The notes under the pieces: generated by a model
The model's input: only the letters and a program-made list of their open reading frames with translations
Databases searched by the model: none
What the model was told of the DNA's origin: nothing
Shown: positions 32,977 to 42,800 of the stretch, in pieces
How the letters are laid out: every line of letters begins with the position of its first letter
Numbering within the stretch: the stretch's first letter is position 1
Assembly: GCF_013307435.2 (NCBI RefSeq)
Contig: NZ_CP102845.1
Location: 3,098,001 to 3,162,000, forward strand
Reading direction: 5' to 3'
Length of the DNA stretch: 64,000 nucleotides
Origin: Microvirga terrae
GTDB lineage: Bacteria; Pseudomonadota; Alphaproteobacteria; Rhizobiales; Beijerinckiaceae
Program-made: the position numbers and the translations under genes

Positions 32977-33594
32977 ATGAACGAAACCGCTCTCGCAAGT
33001 GACGAGACACGCCGGCGCCTCGGCTTTCTGTCTCAGGGAGACACGGCCGCCCTTTCCCGGCACGGCATCCTGGTACCGGATCCGGGCTCGGTGCTGATTT
33101 CGGGCGAGGTGCGGCTGGAGGACGAGGTCGTCCTCTGGCCCAACGTCGTCCTGCAGATCGCGGAGGGCGGGACTCTCGTGGTCGGCCGGGGAACAGAGCT
33201 TTTCTCAGGCACCCGGATCGTCGCCGCGGGAGGATCGGTCGCGATCGGCCCGGGCGCCGAGATCGGCGAGGAAGGCGGCTTCACCCTCAAGGCTGCCGCA
33301 GGCGAGATCATCCAGGTCGGGGACGGCGCCCGCCTCCTCGGGGGAGGATCGCTCACCCGGTCGAACCGGATCGGCCGCGGAGCCCAGATCCTCGGACCCA
33401 TCCGGTGCCAGACCTGTACCCTGGGCGACGGCGGGACTTATCGCGATCCCGAGCCCGACGAGCGCGGCGGTGTTCTGAAGGGTTCCGGCGTGGCCCGGGG
33501 GATCGAGGTGCCGCAGGGCCATGTGGTCCAGGCCTTCGGCCTGTTCGCCGACGCGGCCATGCGGCGCCAGTCGTATTTCCATCCCAAGGGCTGA
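32977..33594 (+). CDS. Left-handed beta-helix protein of unknown function
   Basis: A 205-residue protein whose middle (residues ~40-150) is built from hexapeptide-like turns: VLISGEVRLEDEVVLWPNVV, TLVVGRGTELFSGTRIVAAG, and AIGPGAEIGEEGGFTL. This suggests a left-handed beta-helix like acyltransferase or carbonic-anhydrase-like proteins. No catalytic His triad is evident. A short CxxC-like CQTCTL follows. No signal peptide is present. It starts at ATG 32977 after a 60-base upstream frame that is not protein-like. Function unknown. Confidence 0.75.
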   Translation: MNETALASDETRRRLGFLSQGDTAALSRHGILVPDPGSVLISGEVRLEDEVVLWPNVVLQIAEGGTLVVGRGTELFSGTRIVAAGGSVAIGPGAEIGEEGGFTLKAAAGEIIQVGDGARLLGGGSLTRSNRIGRGAQILGPIRCQTCTLGDGGTYRDPEPDERGGVLKGSGVARGIEVPQGHVVQAFGLFADAAMRRQSYFHPKG

Positions 33595-33601
33595 GCCCGG
33601 T

Positions 33602-33829
33602 TCAGGACCAGTCCTGCTGCAGGGGATTGGGAGCCGGATCCGTCATCGGATCGCCCTCCCGTTCGCGCCGCTCGAAATGGGCCAGGGAGCAGCCATGGGA
33701 GCACAGGACCCCGCGGTCCGACCAATAGGCGGGGCCGTGCTCGACCCGGCCGGCATGGGAGCTGAAATCGGGATGGCCATAGGCGAGGCCGCACTCGACG
33801 CAGGTGCGGGCTTGGGCTCGTTTCAGCAT
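33602..33829 (-). CDS. Small Cys-rich hypothetical protein
   Basis: 75 residues with paired cysteine motifs CVECG (residues 10-14) and CSHGC (near 43-47), suggesting a single zinc site. It lies 31 bp downstream of the NDUFA12-type gene on the same strand and converges on the beta-helix gene. No family is recognised. Confidence 0.6.
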   Translation of the reverse strand: MLKRAQARTCVECGLAYGHPDFSSHAGRVEHGPAYWSDRGVLCSHGCSLAHFERREREGDPMTDPAPNPLQQDWS

Positions 33830-33860
33830 GAAGACCGTCTCAGGAAGGCGCCCCGGCGCC

Positions 33861-34274
33861 TCACTCCCCGGGCGTCCACGGCACGTAGTCGCCGGTGGCG
33901 GCGGGCCGCTGACCGGCCGACAGGCTGGAGCCCTGCGGACGATAGGCCTGGGCCGTGCCGGTCATGTTGGGCACGTAGGGCCTCTCCCAGGGATGCGGCT
34001 GATAGCTCTCCTCGCTCGGAGGCACGTCGCCGTTGTGGCACAGCCAGGCGCGCCAGCCGGGCGGCACCTTCGAGGCATCGGCATCGCCGTTATAGACGAC
34101 CCAGCGGCGCTCGGCGCCCACGTTCGAGTCGATCGCCTCGGCTTGAGTATAGCGGAAGTAGCGGTTGCCGAACTCGTCCTCGCCCACGAACTGCCCCTTG
34201 CGCCAGGTGAAGAAGCGCGTGCCGAGGGTCTGTCCGTTCCACCAGGTGAAGAACTGGGTGAAAAACTCTTTCAT
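33861..34274 (-). CDS. NADH:ubiquinone oxidoreductase NDUFA12-family subunit
   Basis: A 137-residue accessory subunit of respiratory complex I, homologous to mitochondrial NDUFA12/B17.2. The conserved motif is in KGQFVGEDEFGNRYFRY, followed by RRWVVYNGDADASKVPPGW and WLCHNGDVPPSE, and a C-terminal YVPWTPGE. Start at ATG 34274 (MKEFFTQFFTWWNGQTLG); the upstream 72-residue extension is not family-like. In Rhizobiales the gene is often in this general neighbourhood with aat and DUF2155 genes. Confidence 0.93.
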   Translation of the reverse strand: MKEFFTQFFTWWNGQTLGTRFFTWRKGQFVGEDEFGNRYFRYTQAEAIDSNVGAERRWVVYNGDADASKVPPGWRAWLCHNGDVPPSEESYQPHPWERPYVPNMTGTAQAYRPQGSSLSAGQRPAATGDYVPWTPGE

Positions 34275-34451
34275 GCTGCTGCCGCCGAAGGGGGGTTCGT
34301 GAAGTTGCGCGGAATATGGCGACAGCGCACCGGGAAGTCCAGGGTAAAGATGCCCTGGGCTTCCGCCCGGCCCGGCGCGTATAGGACAGGTTTCAACCGG
34401 CCGTCGGCCGGCTTCCGCCTGCCCGGAACCAAAGACAGGTACCATCGCAGG

Positions 34452-34480
34452 AAAAAGGCGAGACCCGATGGCCCCGCCTT
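34452..34480 (-). terminator. Terminator of RTX2
   Basis: On the minus strand a 10-bp stem (AGGCGGGGCC / GGTCTCGCCT, two G-U pairs) with loop ATCG and then a TTTTT run, 63 bp past the RTX2 stop. Confidence 0.7.
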
Positions 34481-34542
34481 CCATTGTCACCGATGCGGAC
34501 TGGAAGCGCGGCTTGTCGGCTCCTGCCCGCAGGCCGGACCGC

Positions 34543-36573
34543 TCATGCGACGAAGAAGTCGGAGGCGCTGAGGACCGTGCCGGCGCTCACGGTGGCGAAC
34601 TTGATTGCTGCCACGCCGCCCGAGCCGTCGACGTCATAGAACAGCTCGCCGGTGGCCTGGACGTACAGGATGTGGTGATCGAAGCTCGTGGCCGCGCCCA
34701 GGCTGAAATACGCGCTCGAGAGCGCTCCCGTGCCCACGTCCATGAACACGCTCCGGCTGAGCACGATCCGGTCGCCCTCGGCGGCCGAGAAGTCCTGGAT
34801 CGTGTCGACGTTACCGGCCCCCAGCCCGGTCGAGAACCGGAAGGCATCCGCCCCCGCCCCGCCGTTGAGCACGTCGTCGCCGAAGCCGCTGTCCAGCGTG
34901 TCGTTGCCGGCGCCGCCGACGAGATAGTCGCCGCCCCCTTTGCCGATCAGCGTGTCGTGGCCGCCCTCGCCATAGAGCTGGACGCCGTTGCCGCCGCCAT
35001 TGTCGATGCCGGTCAGGCTATCGTCGAAGTTCGAGCCCTGCACCACCTCGACGTTGGAGATCACGTCACCGTGCGCGGCCCCGCCATTGAGGTTGGTGCT
35101 GAGATCGACCGCCACCCCGCTCGTGGCGCTCTGGTACGACACCACGTCCCAGCCGGCTTGGCCGTCCATCACGTCGCCGCCGGCGCCGCCGTCGAGCCAG
35201 TCATTGCCGGCGCCGCCGAAGAGATAATCGCCGCCGGCCTTGCCGATGAGGCCGTCGTCGCCGCCTTCGCCGTAAAGCTGGACCCCATGGCCGTTGCCGC
35301 GATCGATGCCGATGAGCATGTCGTTGTGGTTCGAGCCCTGCAGCACTTCCACGTTCATGATCCTGTCGCCGGCGGCCGCGCCAGCATTGACGTTGGTGGT
35401 GAGATCCACCGTCGCGCCACTCGAAGCGGTCTTGTACGACACCACGTCCCAATCCGCGCCGCCATCCATCAGGTCGGCCCCGGTACCGCCATCGAGCCAA
35501 TCATTGCCCTCGCCGCCGATGAGCGTGTCGTTGCCGGAAGCGCCCGACAGGCTGTCTTTGCCGTAATCGCCATCAAGACGGTTGTCAGCGGCGTTTCCGA
35601 TGATTCTGTCGTTTGCAAACGAGGCGATGACGTTCTCGATCAGAGAGCGGGGATCATCTTTGTATTGCAGCGCATTGAAAATATTGCCCTGGGCAAATTT
35701 ATCATCGCCAAGCGGCGCGAGTTGACGGGTTGAAACGATCGACCACGCTCCAGGATTTAGGTCGATCGTCATCCCCTGATCGAAGCTGCTGAAGTCGTAA
35801 GTGTCGATGCCGCCGCCGTCCCACACCGTCATGAAAATATTATAGGCGTGGCCGACTTGGACACCATTGACGAAGGTTTCTCTCTCAGGCGTCCATTTGT
35901 AGACGGTGTCCGTGCTGTTGGTGTCGAAGTTGGCGCCATAGAGGTGTTGCAGGGCCGCGATGTCATACATCATCAAGGTTTGAGGAAAGATCGCGGCCTT
36001 GGTACCCTCGGGAGTCTCGTCGCCGACATACTCTCTATAGGTCATGACGGAGAATTCTATAGAGTCGCGATCGGGGGTGAGAACGAAGGGATTGTTGGTA
36101 TTAGCCTGTTCATGACCGTGCTTGAGCCCGAGCGCATGACCCAGCTCATGCAGAAGCGTGTGGTAACTATAGGTTCCTACCCCTCCTGACGTGACGCCGT
36201 CGTGCAGCCAAACGTCGCCGGCGTGCCCATCGGACGGGGTCAATTTCGGATAATAGGCTGTCGGCCGTTCCAGTTCTGACGATCGCCCGACCGCGATATC
36301 AGAGCGTGAACTGCCTGTTGAATAGAAAACGAGATTGGCCACGGCACTCGCGGAGGTGAGCGTCATGTAATCCCCGGATTGGGGCGCGGACGTAGGCCCT
36401 TGCAGAATGTTGCGGACCGCTTGCTGGATCTCGGCTCCGACGGGTGCGAAACCATCCATGAACGAATATTTGTAGCGATAACCGTCGAGGGAATCCGGGA
36501 AGTAATAGCCTATGACCGGCGTGGACCAGGAATAGCCCGAGAGAAGGGCGTAGGTGTTGTTAAAGAGGGTCAT
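34543..36573 (-). CDS. RTX2: serralysin-like M10 metalloprotease with RTX repeats
   Basis: Predicted type-I-secreted zinc protease, 676 residues. The zinc site HELGHALGLKH is at residues 142-152, followed by the Met-turn region SVMTYRE. Calcium-binding RTX nonapeptides (GGEGNDWLDGG, GGAGNDWLDGG) occupy about residues 340-570. The serralysin-type C-terminal domain ends LSASDFFVA. Translation from 36573 has AAGGAAA about 8 bases upstream. The final ~90 residues are almost identical to RTX1. The N-terminal part differs from RTX1 and is shorter. No inhibitor or type I exporter gene is next to it. Confidence 0.92.
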   Translation of the reverse strand: MTLFNNTYALLSGYSWSTPVIGYYFPDSLDGYRYKYSFMDGFAPVGAEIQQAVRNILQGPTSAPQSGDYMTLTSASAVANLVFYSTGSSRSDIAVGRSSELERPTAYYPKLTPSDGHAGDVWLHDGVTSGGVGTYSYHTLLHELGHALGLKHGHEQANTNNPFVLTPDRDSIEFSVMTYREYVGDETPEGTKAAIFPQTLMMYDIAALQHLYGANFDTNSTDTVYKWTPERETFVNGVQVGHAYNIFMTVWDGGGIDTYDFSSFDQGMTIDLNPGAWSIVSTRQLAPLGDDKFAQGNIFNALQYKDDPRSLIENVIASFANDRIIGNAADNRLDGDYGKDSLSGASGNDTLIGGEGNDWLDGGTGADLMDGGADWDVVSYKTASSGATVDLTTNVNAGAAAGDRIMNVEVLQGSNHNDMLIGIDRGNGHGVQLYGEGGDDGLIGKAGGDYLFGGAGNDWLDGGAGGDVMDGQAGWDVVSYQSATSGVAVDLSTNLNGGAAHGDVISNVEVVQGSNFDDSLTGIDNGGGNGVQLYGEGGHDTLIGKGGGDYLVGGAGNDTLDSGFGDDVLNGGAGADAFRFSTGLGAGNVDTIQDFSAAEGDRIVLSRSVFMDVGTGALSSAYFSLGAATSFDHHILYVQATGELFYDVDGSGGVAAIKFATVSAGTVLSASDFFVA

Positions 36574-36690
36574 GGGCGTTTCCTTGTGCGTCGTATCTCA
36601 GAATTTTACACGTTATATCGTATCGTTTCCAGCGCCTAATACGTGTCGGACCGCTATGTATCGTCAAGCCGATTCCGTTCACGCACAGGA

Positions 36691-36714
36691 AAGGCGCAGC
36701 TTTCGCTGCGCCCT
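36691..36714 (-). terminator. Terminator of RTX3
   Basis: 8-bp stem GGCGCAGC / GCTGCGCC with loop of four, running into TTTCC on the minus strand. The core GGCGCAGC..GCTGCGCC is the same as in the RTX1 terminator at 4543-4576. Confidence 0.7.
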
Positions 36715-36824
36715 CTCCGTCTCATACGTTTCCTATGACGAGACCATGAGGTCTCTGGCACTGAGGGCTGGGCCCGGTGCAACTGAGGCAAACCTCACCC
36801 CAGCCCCGCACCCTTGCCGCTCCC

Positions 36825-38996
36825 TTACCAGATCAGGAAGTTGGCGGCGCTCAGCTGCGCATGGTTGGCGAGCACCGCGACCTTGACCTGCGCCGCGCCG
36901 CCCACCCCGTCGGCATCGTAGAACAGATCGCCCGTCGCCTGATCGTACACGATCCGGTGCGCCGTCGTCGTGGCCGCCGTGCCGAGCCTGAACGCCGTGC
37001 CGGCCAGGTTGTACGACCCGGCCTGCGCAAACACCGCAGAGCTCAGCGCGATGGTGTCGCCCGCGGCAAAGTCCTGGATCGTGTCCACATTGCCGGCGCC
37101 CAGCGCGCTGGTGAAGGCAAAGGAGTCCAAGCCCTCGCCGCCGTTCAGGACATCACTGCCGAAGCCGCCGTCGAGCCAGTCGTTGCCGCTGCCGCCGAAC
37201 AGGTAGTCGCCGCCACCCCGGCCGTACAGGGTGTCGTTGCCGCCCTCGCCGTAGAGCTGCGCCCACGAGCCGCCGCCGCGATCAATACTCGTGAGCGTGT
37301 CGGCGTAGTTCGAGCCCTGCAGCACCTCGATGTTCGAGACCTGATCCCCCGCCGCCGCGCCGCCGTTCTGGTTGCCGGTCAGGTCGACCACCACGCCGCC
37401 GGTGGCGCTCTGGTAGGAGAGCACGTCCCAGCCGGCGCCGCCGTCGAGGAGGTCGCCGCCCGGGCCGCCGTCGAGCCAGTCGTTGCCGGCGCCGCCGAAC
37501 AGGGCATCACCGCCGGCCTTGCCGGTGAGCCCGTCGTCGCCGCCTTCGCCGTAGAGCTGGACGCCGTTGCCGTTGCCGCGGTCGAGGCCGGTGAGCCGGT
37601 CGGCGTGGTTCGAGCCCTGCAGCACCTCGACGTTGAGGATCCTGTCGCCGGTCGCCGCGCCGGCATTGGTATTGCTGGTGAGATCGACGGTCACCCCGCC
37701 GGTGGCACTCTGGTAGGACACCACGTCCCAGCCCTCACCGCCGTCGATCTGGTCGGCTCCGGCACCGCCGTCGAGCCAGTCGTGGCCCGTGCCGCCCTGC
37801 AAGGTGTCATTGCCGTCGTCACCCAAGAGGGCATCGGCGCCTGCATCGCCGAAGAGGACGTCATTACCGTTCCCGCCATCGAGGGTATCGTCGCCGTCCC
37901 CACCCTCCAGGCTGTCATTGCCGGCTTGGCCACTCAGCTTGTTGCTTCCAGCATGCCCGATCAGGCGGTCCGCGAAAGCCGAGCCGCTCAGGGCCTCGAT
38001 GCTGTCGAACTGGTCACCGTCCCAGCTTCCGCTGAACGCAAGCGTCGCCGTTATGCCGGCGGCCGCATCCTCATAGGACACGGTGTCGAACCCAGCGCCG
38101 CCCAGGAGCCGGTCTGCCCCTGCGCCGCCCAACAACAGATCGTCCCCAGCGCCGCCATTCAGGATGTCATTGCCGGCGCCGCCCTTCAGGACGTCCGATC
38201 GAATGTCGCCAGTGATCGTGTCGTCGCCGTCGTCACCGCTCAGGAAGCCGCTGCCGGTGATGACATCGTCATCGCTAGAGCCGGAGACGAAGTCCACCGC
38301 GTGGCTGCTGCCATCGGCGTCCTGGACCGTCAGCGTGATCTTGTAGCCAGGCTTCGGCGGCTTCCCGTCTGCACGGGGTGGAGCCCAGTAATAGTGTCCG
38401 TCAGGGCCTCGAACCAAGTAACGCGCGGGAGGACTCCTTGAATCCGTACCGACATGGATCTCCCACATCTCAGGCCCGCCATTGAAGTGAATGTAAAACG
38501 TGCCCATCTCGGTTTGAATCACTTCGCCTTCCGCTGTCCGGTCCATATTCACCGCGGCTCGATTCGCACTCCACCAACCCGCGGGCGGTGTCCAGGTCGA
38601 ATCTTTAGGAAATGGTGCGGTCAGGTTCACAACCCTTGGTGCGCTCGCTGTTCCGGGTTGGGATCCACCGCTTGGCGTTCCGCCATCGGGTGTCGCGCCG
38701 AACACGAGATCAAAGATCATATCGGCGATCCGCGAGTTGGAGCCGTTCTCTGCTCCTCCCTGGGCAATTGCCGCGTTGATGTTCTCGAACAATTGCGCCA
38801 CGATCTCGGCATTCACCTGCCGGAGCTCTTCGTCGCTCAGTTCATCGTCGTCCTGTGAGCCACCGGACGAACCGCCGCCCGAGCCGACGTTTCCGGGACT
38901 GGGCTGATAGCCGATGGACACGGTGGCGAATGCCGGTGTGCCGTTCAGCACCATGTCCTCCAGCATTTCCATTGCCGTCCGAAGATTCATTGCCAT
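36825..38996 (-). CDS. RTX3: RTX calcium-binding protein without protease domain
   Basis: A 723-residue RTX protein. No HExxH is present. The first ~220 residues comprise an N-terminal stretch MAMNLRTAMEMLEDMVLNG, a Gly/Ser/Asp-rich linker, and an unrecognised region with two WxxP-type segments (STWTPPAGWWSANRA; HYYWAPPRADG). From about residue 225 there are continuous GGxGxDxL repeats, some with distinctive inserts such as SYQSATGGVTVDLTSNTNAG. The tail ends LSAANFLIW, as in the other RTX proteins. The ATG at 38996 follows GGAG; an ATG-less upstream frame extends to 39044. The central repeats are nearly identical at DNA level to RTX1. Role unknown (surface-layer, adhesin or matrix functions are typical guesses). 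Confidence 0.88.
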   Translation of the reverse strand: MAMNLRTAMEMLEDMVLNGTPAFATVSIGYQPSPGNVGSGGGSSGGSQDDDELSDEELRQVNAEIVAQLFENINAAIAQGGAENGSNSRIADMIFDLVFGATPDGGTPSGGSQPGTASAPRVVNLTAPFPKDSTWTPPAGWWSANRAAVNMDRTAEGEVIQTEMGTFYIHFNGGPEMWEIHVGTDSRSPPARYLVRGPDGHYYWAPPRADGKPPKPGYKITLTVQDADGSSHAVDFVSGSSDDDVITGSGFLSGDDGDDTITGDIRSDVLKGGAGNDILNGGAGDDLLLGGAGADRLLGGAGFDTVSYEDAAAGITATLAFSGSWDGDQFDSIEALSGSAFADRLIGHAGSNKLSGQAGNDSLEGGDGDDTLDGGNGNDVLFGDAGADALLGDDGNDTLQGGTGHDWLDGGAGADQIDGGEGWDVVSYQSATGGVTVDLTSNTNAGAATGDRILNVEVLQGSNHADRLTGLDRGNGNGVQLYGEGGDDGLTGKAGGDALFGGAGNDWLDGGPGGDLLDGGAGWDVLSYQSATGGVVVDLTGNQNGGAAAGDQVSNIEVLQGSNYADTLTSIDRGGGSWAQLYGEGGNDTLYGRGGGDYLFGGSGNDWLDGGFGSDVLNGGEGLDSFAFTSALGAGNVDTIQDFAAGDTIALSSAVFAQAGSYNLAGTAFRLGTAATTTAHRIVYDQATGDLFYDADGVGGAAQVKVAVLANHAQLSAANFLIW

Positions 38997-39879
38997 TGAT
39001 TTCTCCTGGTCTGCTTGCTGCAGTGAAGATCGCCCCCCATTCATGGACCCGTTGAACAGTCCTTCGAGCGTCCCACGGATACAATGTTACAATATTCCTA
39101 GGGACACGCAAGAGGAGCATGATGTCTCCGAGAGCACAAAGAACACTTCAACTTATGCGGGAAAATACTGGTGAACTTTCACATGATTTCGAGAGCTTGA
39201 GGCAGGCGATTTAGGATCAAGTCTCCCGCCTCGACAGCCCTCTCCTCCACTAGACCGCTTCACGACTCACTCGCGTCTTCAAGCTTCGCGACTTGTCGGT
39301 TCGATTCGGACGGAAGCGCTGCAGTCACGAATTATCCCGGAAACCAGGGATTCCCTGGATTTCGGTGCTCTCAAGGACCTTTCCTCGGTTCCTGCCCCCT
39401 GCCCGCCCGATTGATGCGCCGGCACAACATCTGGGCTCCTTTTGACGGGACTCTCAGCCGGCGAAGCTTGGCCGGCCGGAAAACCCGGAACGGATTCTCA
39501 GAGGAGTCTCTGTGGTTTAGCTAGTTTTCCACATTCTTAACACTCTCCACACTATATATAGTTGGAACCGCGAGCCGCGACACAAGTTCTTGACGTAAGG
39601 CTCGCAACACGACTAGCTTGCCGGGGTACCGACCAGAGACCGGTGACCGACCCGAAAAGGCCGGTTGAAACTCCCCAGAGTGAGCGTCAGAGCCCCGTGG
39701 CAATCGCATTGCCGCGTGACCTGTGGCGCCTCGGGAAGGCCGTAACTCAGGCGTGTTGCGAGTGGCGATCCGGGAACAACGGATCGTTGGGGCGTCGAAC
39801 AACAATTGTGGGCTGATGAGCTGCGGGGCAAATCGCGGCCATGGGGATGTTTTGTCCCCAGAACTTAGGAATGTGACCT
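38997..39879. other. Long control region between RTX3 and nrdJ
   Basis: No credible gene. It contains the RTX3 promoter side (left), the NrdR-type box at 39549, and a leader of ~300 bases before nrdJ. In the leader a hairpin TGGGGA..TCCCCA (39842-39860) lies just upstream of the nrdJ ribosome-binding site. I looked for a cobalamin riboswitch because the enzyme uses B12, but the conserved B12-box pattern is not visible. Confidence 0.55.
39549..39564. promoter_or_regulatory. NrdR-type box upstream of nrdJ
   Basis: ACACTATATATAGTTG closely matches the palindromic NrdR box (ACACWATATWTWGTGT-like). NrdR is the ATP/dATP-sensing repressor of ribonucleotide reductase genes. The site is ~315 bp before nrdJ and likely overlaps its promoter. 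A second, properly spaced box is not clear. Confidence 0.65.
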
Positions 39880-42800
39880 ATGCGGATCGAGCGGCGTTAT
39901 ACGAAAACCGGCCAATCGCCTTATTCCTCCCTCGCCTTCCGGCTCGCCACGAGCGAGATCCGCAATCCGGACGGCTCGGTCGTCTTCCGGCTCGAGAACA
40001 TCGAGGTGCCGGAGACCTGGAGCCAGGTGGCGTCCGACGTGCTGGCCCAGAAGTATTTCCGCAAGGCCGGCGTTCCGGCCCGGCTGAGACGAGTCGAGGA
40101 GAACGACGTCCCGTCCTGGCTGTGGCGCTCGGTTCCCGACGAGGCGGCGCTGAGCGAGCTGCCGGAGGACCAGCGCCTCGGCTCCGAGATCTCGTCCAAG
40201 CAGGTCTTCGACCGGCTCGCCGGCTGCTGGACCTACTGGGGCTGGAAGGGCGGCTATTTCTCGTCCGAGGAGGACGCCCAGGCCTTCTACGACGAGCTGC
40301 GCTTCATGCTCGCCAACCAGATGGTGGCGCCCAACTCTCCGCAATGGTTCAACACCGGCCTGCACTGGGCCTACGGCATCGACGGCCCAGGCCAGGGCCA
40401 CTTCTACGTGGACTACAAGACCGGCAAGCTGACCAAGTCGAAATCCGCCTACGAGCACCCGCAGCCCCATGCCTGCTTCATCCAGGGCGTCGAGGACGAC
40501 CTGGTGAACGAGGGCGGCATCATGGACCTGTGGGTCCGCGAGGCGCGCCTGTTCAAGTACGGCTCCGGCACCGGCTCCAACTTCTCCAAGCTGCGCGGCG
40601 AGGGTGAAAAGCTCTCCGGCGGCGGCCGCTCGTCCGGCCTCATGAGCTTCCTCAAGATCGGCGACCGCGCCGCCGGGGCCATCAAGTCGGGCGGCACCAC
40701 CCGCCGCGCCGCCAAGATGGTGGTGGTCGACGTCGACCATCCGGACATCGAGAGCTACATCGACTGGAAGGTGAAGGAGGAGCAGAAGGTCGCCGCCCTC
40801 GTGACCGGCTCCAAGCTCGGCAACAAGCACCTCAAGGCCATCATGAAGGCCTGCGTGAACTGCGAGGCCGAGGGCGACGCCTGCTTCGATCCGGAGAAGA
40901 ACCCGGCCCTGAAGAAGGAGATCAAGCTCGCCCGCCGGGTCATGATCCCGGACAACTACATCAAGCGCGTCATCCAGTTCGCCCGCCAGGGCTACACCGA
41001 CATCGACTTCCCGATCTACGACACCGACTGGGATTCCGACGCCTACCTGACCGTCTCAGGCCAGAACTCCAACAACTCCGTGTCGCTCACCGACGACTTC
41101 TTGCGCGCGGTCGAGAACGATGCCGACTGGCACCTCACCGCCCGCAAGGACGGCAAGGTGGTGAAGACCCTGAAGGCCCGCGACCTGTGGGAGCAGATCG
41201 GCCACGCCGCCTGGGCGTCCGCCGATCCCGGCCTGCACTTCAACACCACCATGAACGACTGGCACACCAGCCCGGCCGGCGGCCGCATCCGCGCCTCGAA
41301 CCCGTGCTCGGAATACATGTTCTTGGACGACACGGCGTGCAACCTCGCCTCCGCCAACCTGCTGCAGTTCTTCGACCGTCAGAACCACAAGCTCGACGCC
41401 GAGTCGTTCGAGCATGCCTGCCGCCTGTGGACGATCGTGCTCGAGATCTCGGTCATGATGGCGCAGTTCCCGTCGAAGGAGATCGCGCAGCTCTCCTACG
41501 AGTACCGCACCCTCGGCCTCGGCTTCGCCAATATCGGCGGCCTGCTCATGACCATGGGCCTGCCTTACGATAGCGACGCCGGCCGCGCGCTCGGCGGCGC
41601 GCTCACGGCGATCATGACCGGCGTGTCCTATGCGACCTCCGCCGAGATGGCCGGCGAGCTCGGGCCGTTCCCGAACTACAAGGCCAACGCGAAGCACATG
41701 CTGCGCGTGATCCGCAACCATCGCCGCGCCGCGCACGGCGAGGCCACGGGCTACGAGGGCCTCGCGGTCGACCCGGTGCCGCTCGATCACGCCTCCTGCC
41801 CCGACCAGGATCTCGTCGCCCATGCGAAATCCGCCTGGGACAAGGCCCTGGAGCTCGGCGAGAAGAACGGCTACCGCAACGCGCAGGCCACCGTGATCGC
41901 GCCCACCGGCACGATCGGCCTCGTGATGGATTGCGACACCACCGGCATCGAGCCCGATTTCGCCCTGGTGAAGTTCAAGAAGCTCGCCGGCGGCGGCTAC
42001 TTCAAGATCATCAACCGGGCGGTGCCCGACGCCCTGCGCGCGCTGGGCTACCGCGAGCACGAGATCGCCGAGATCGAGGCCTACGCGGTCGGCCACGGCT
42101 CCATGAAGCAGGCTCCCGCCATCAACCCGGGCTCCCTGCGTTCCAAGGGCTTCACGGACGAGAAGATCGACGCGGTGGAAAAGGGCCTGAAATCGGCCTT
42201 CGACATCAAGTTCGTCTTCAACCGCTGGACGCTGGGCGAGGACTTCCTGACCGGCACGCTCAAGGTGCCGGCGGACAAGCTCAACGATCCGTCCTTCGAC
42301 CTGTTGTCCTTCCTCGGCTTCTCGAAGGCCGACATCGAGGCCGCGAACATCCACATCTGCGGGGCGATGACTCTCGAAGGCGCGCCCTTCCTGAAGGTGG
42401 AGCATTACGCGGTGTTCGACTGCGCCAATCCGTGCGGCAAGATCGGCAAGCGCTATCTCTCGGTCGAGAGCCACATCCGCATGATGGCGGCGGCCCAGCC
42501 GTTCATCTCGGGGGCGATCTCCAAGACGATCAACATGCCCAACGACGCCACGGTCGAGGATTGCAAGAACGCCTACATGCTGTCCTGGAAGCTGGCGCTG
42601 AAGGCCAACGCCCTCTACCGCGACGGCTCCAAGCTCTCGCAGCCGCTGAACTCCGCCCTCATCGCCGATGAGGACGAGGATGCGGAGGACGCGGCCGAAA
42701 CCCTCGCGGCCCTCCCGGCCGCGGCGAAAGCCGCGCACGTGTCGGAGAAGATCGTCGAGAAGATCGTCGAGCGCGTGGTGGCCCTGCGCGACCGCGAGAA

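Noticed and set aside
39566-39879. Cobalamin riboswitch before nrdJ
   Set aside because: Considered because the enzyme needs B12. The conserved B12-box and the CCCGCAAC-type core are not visible, so it is not annotated.
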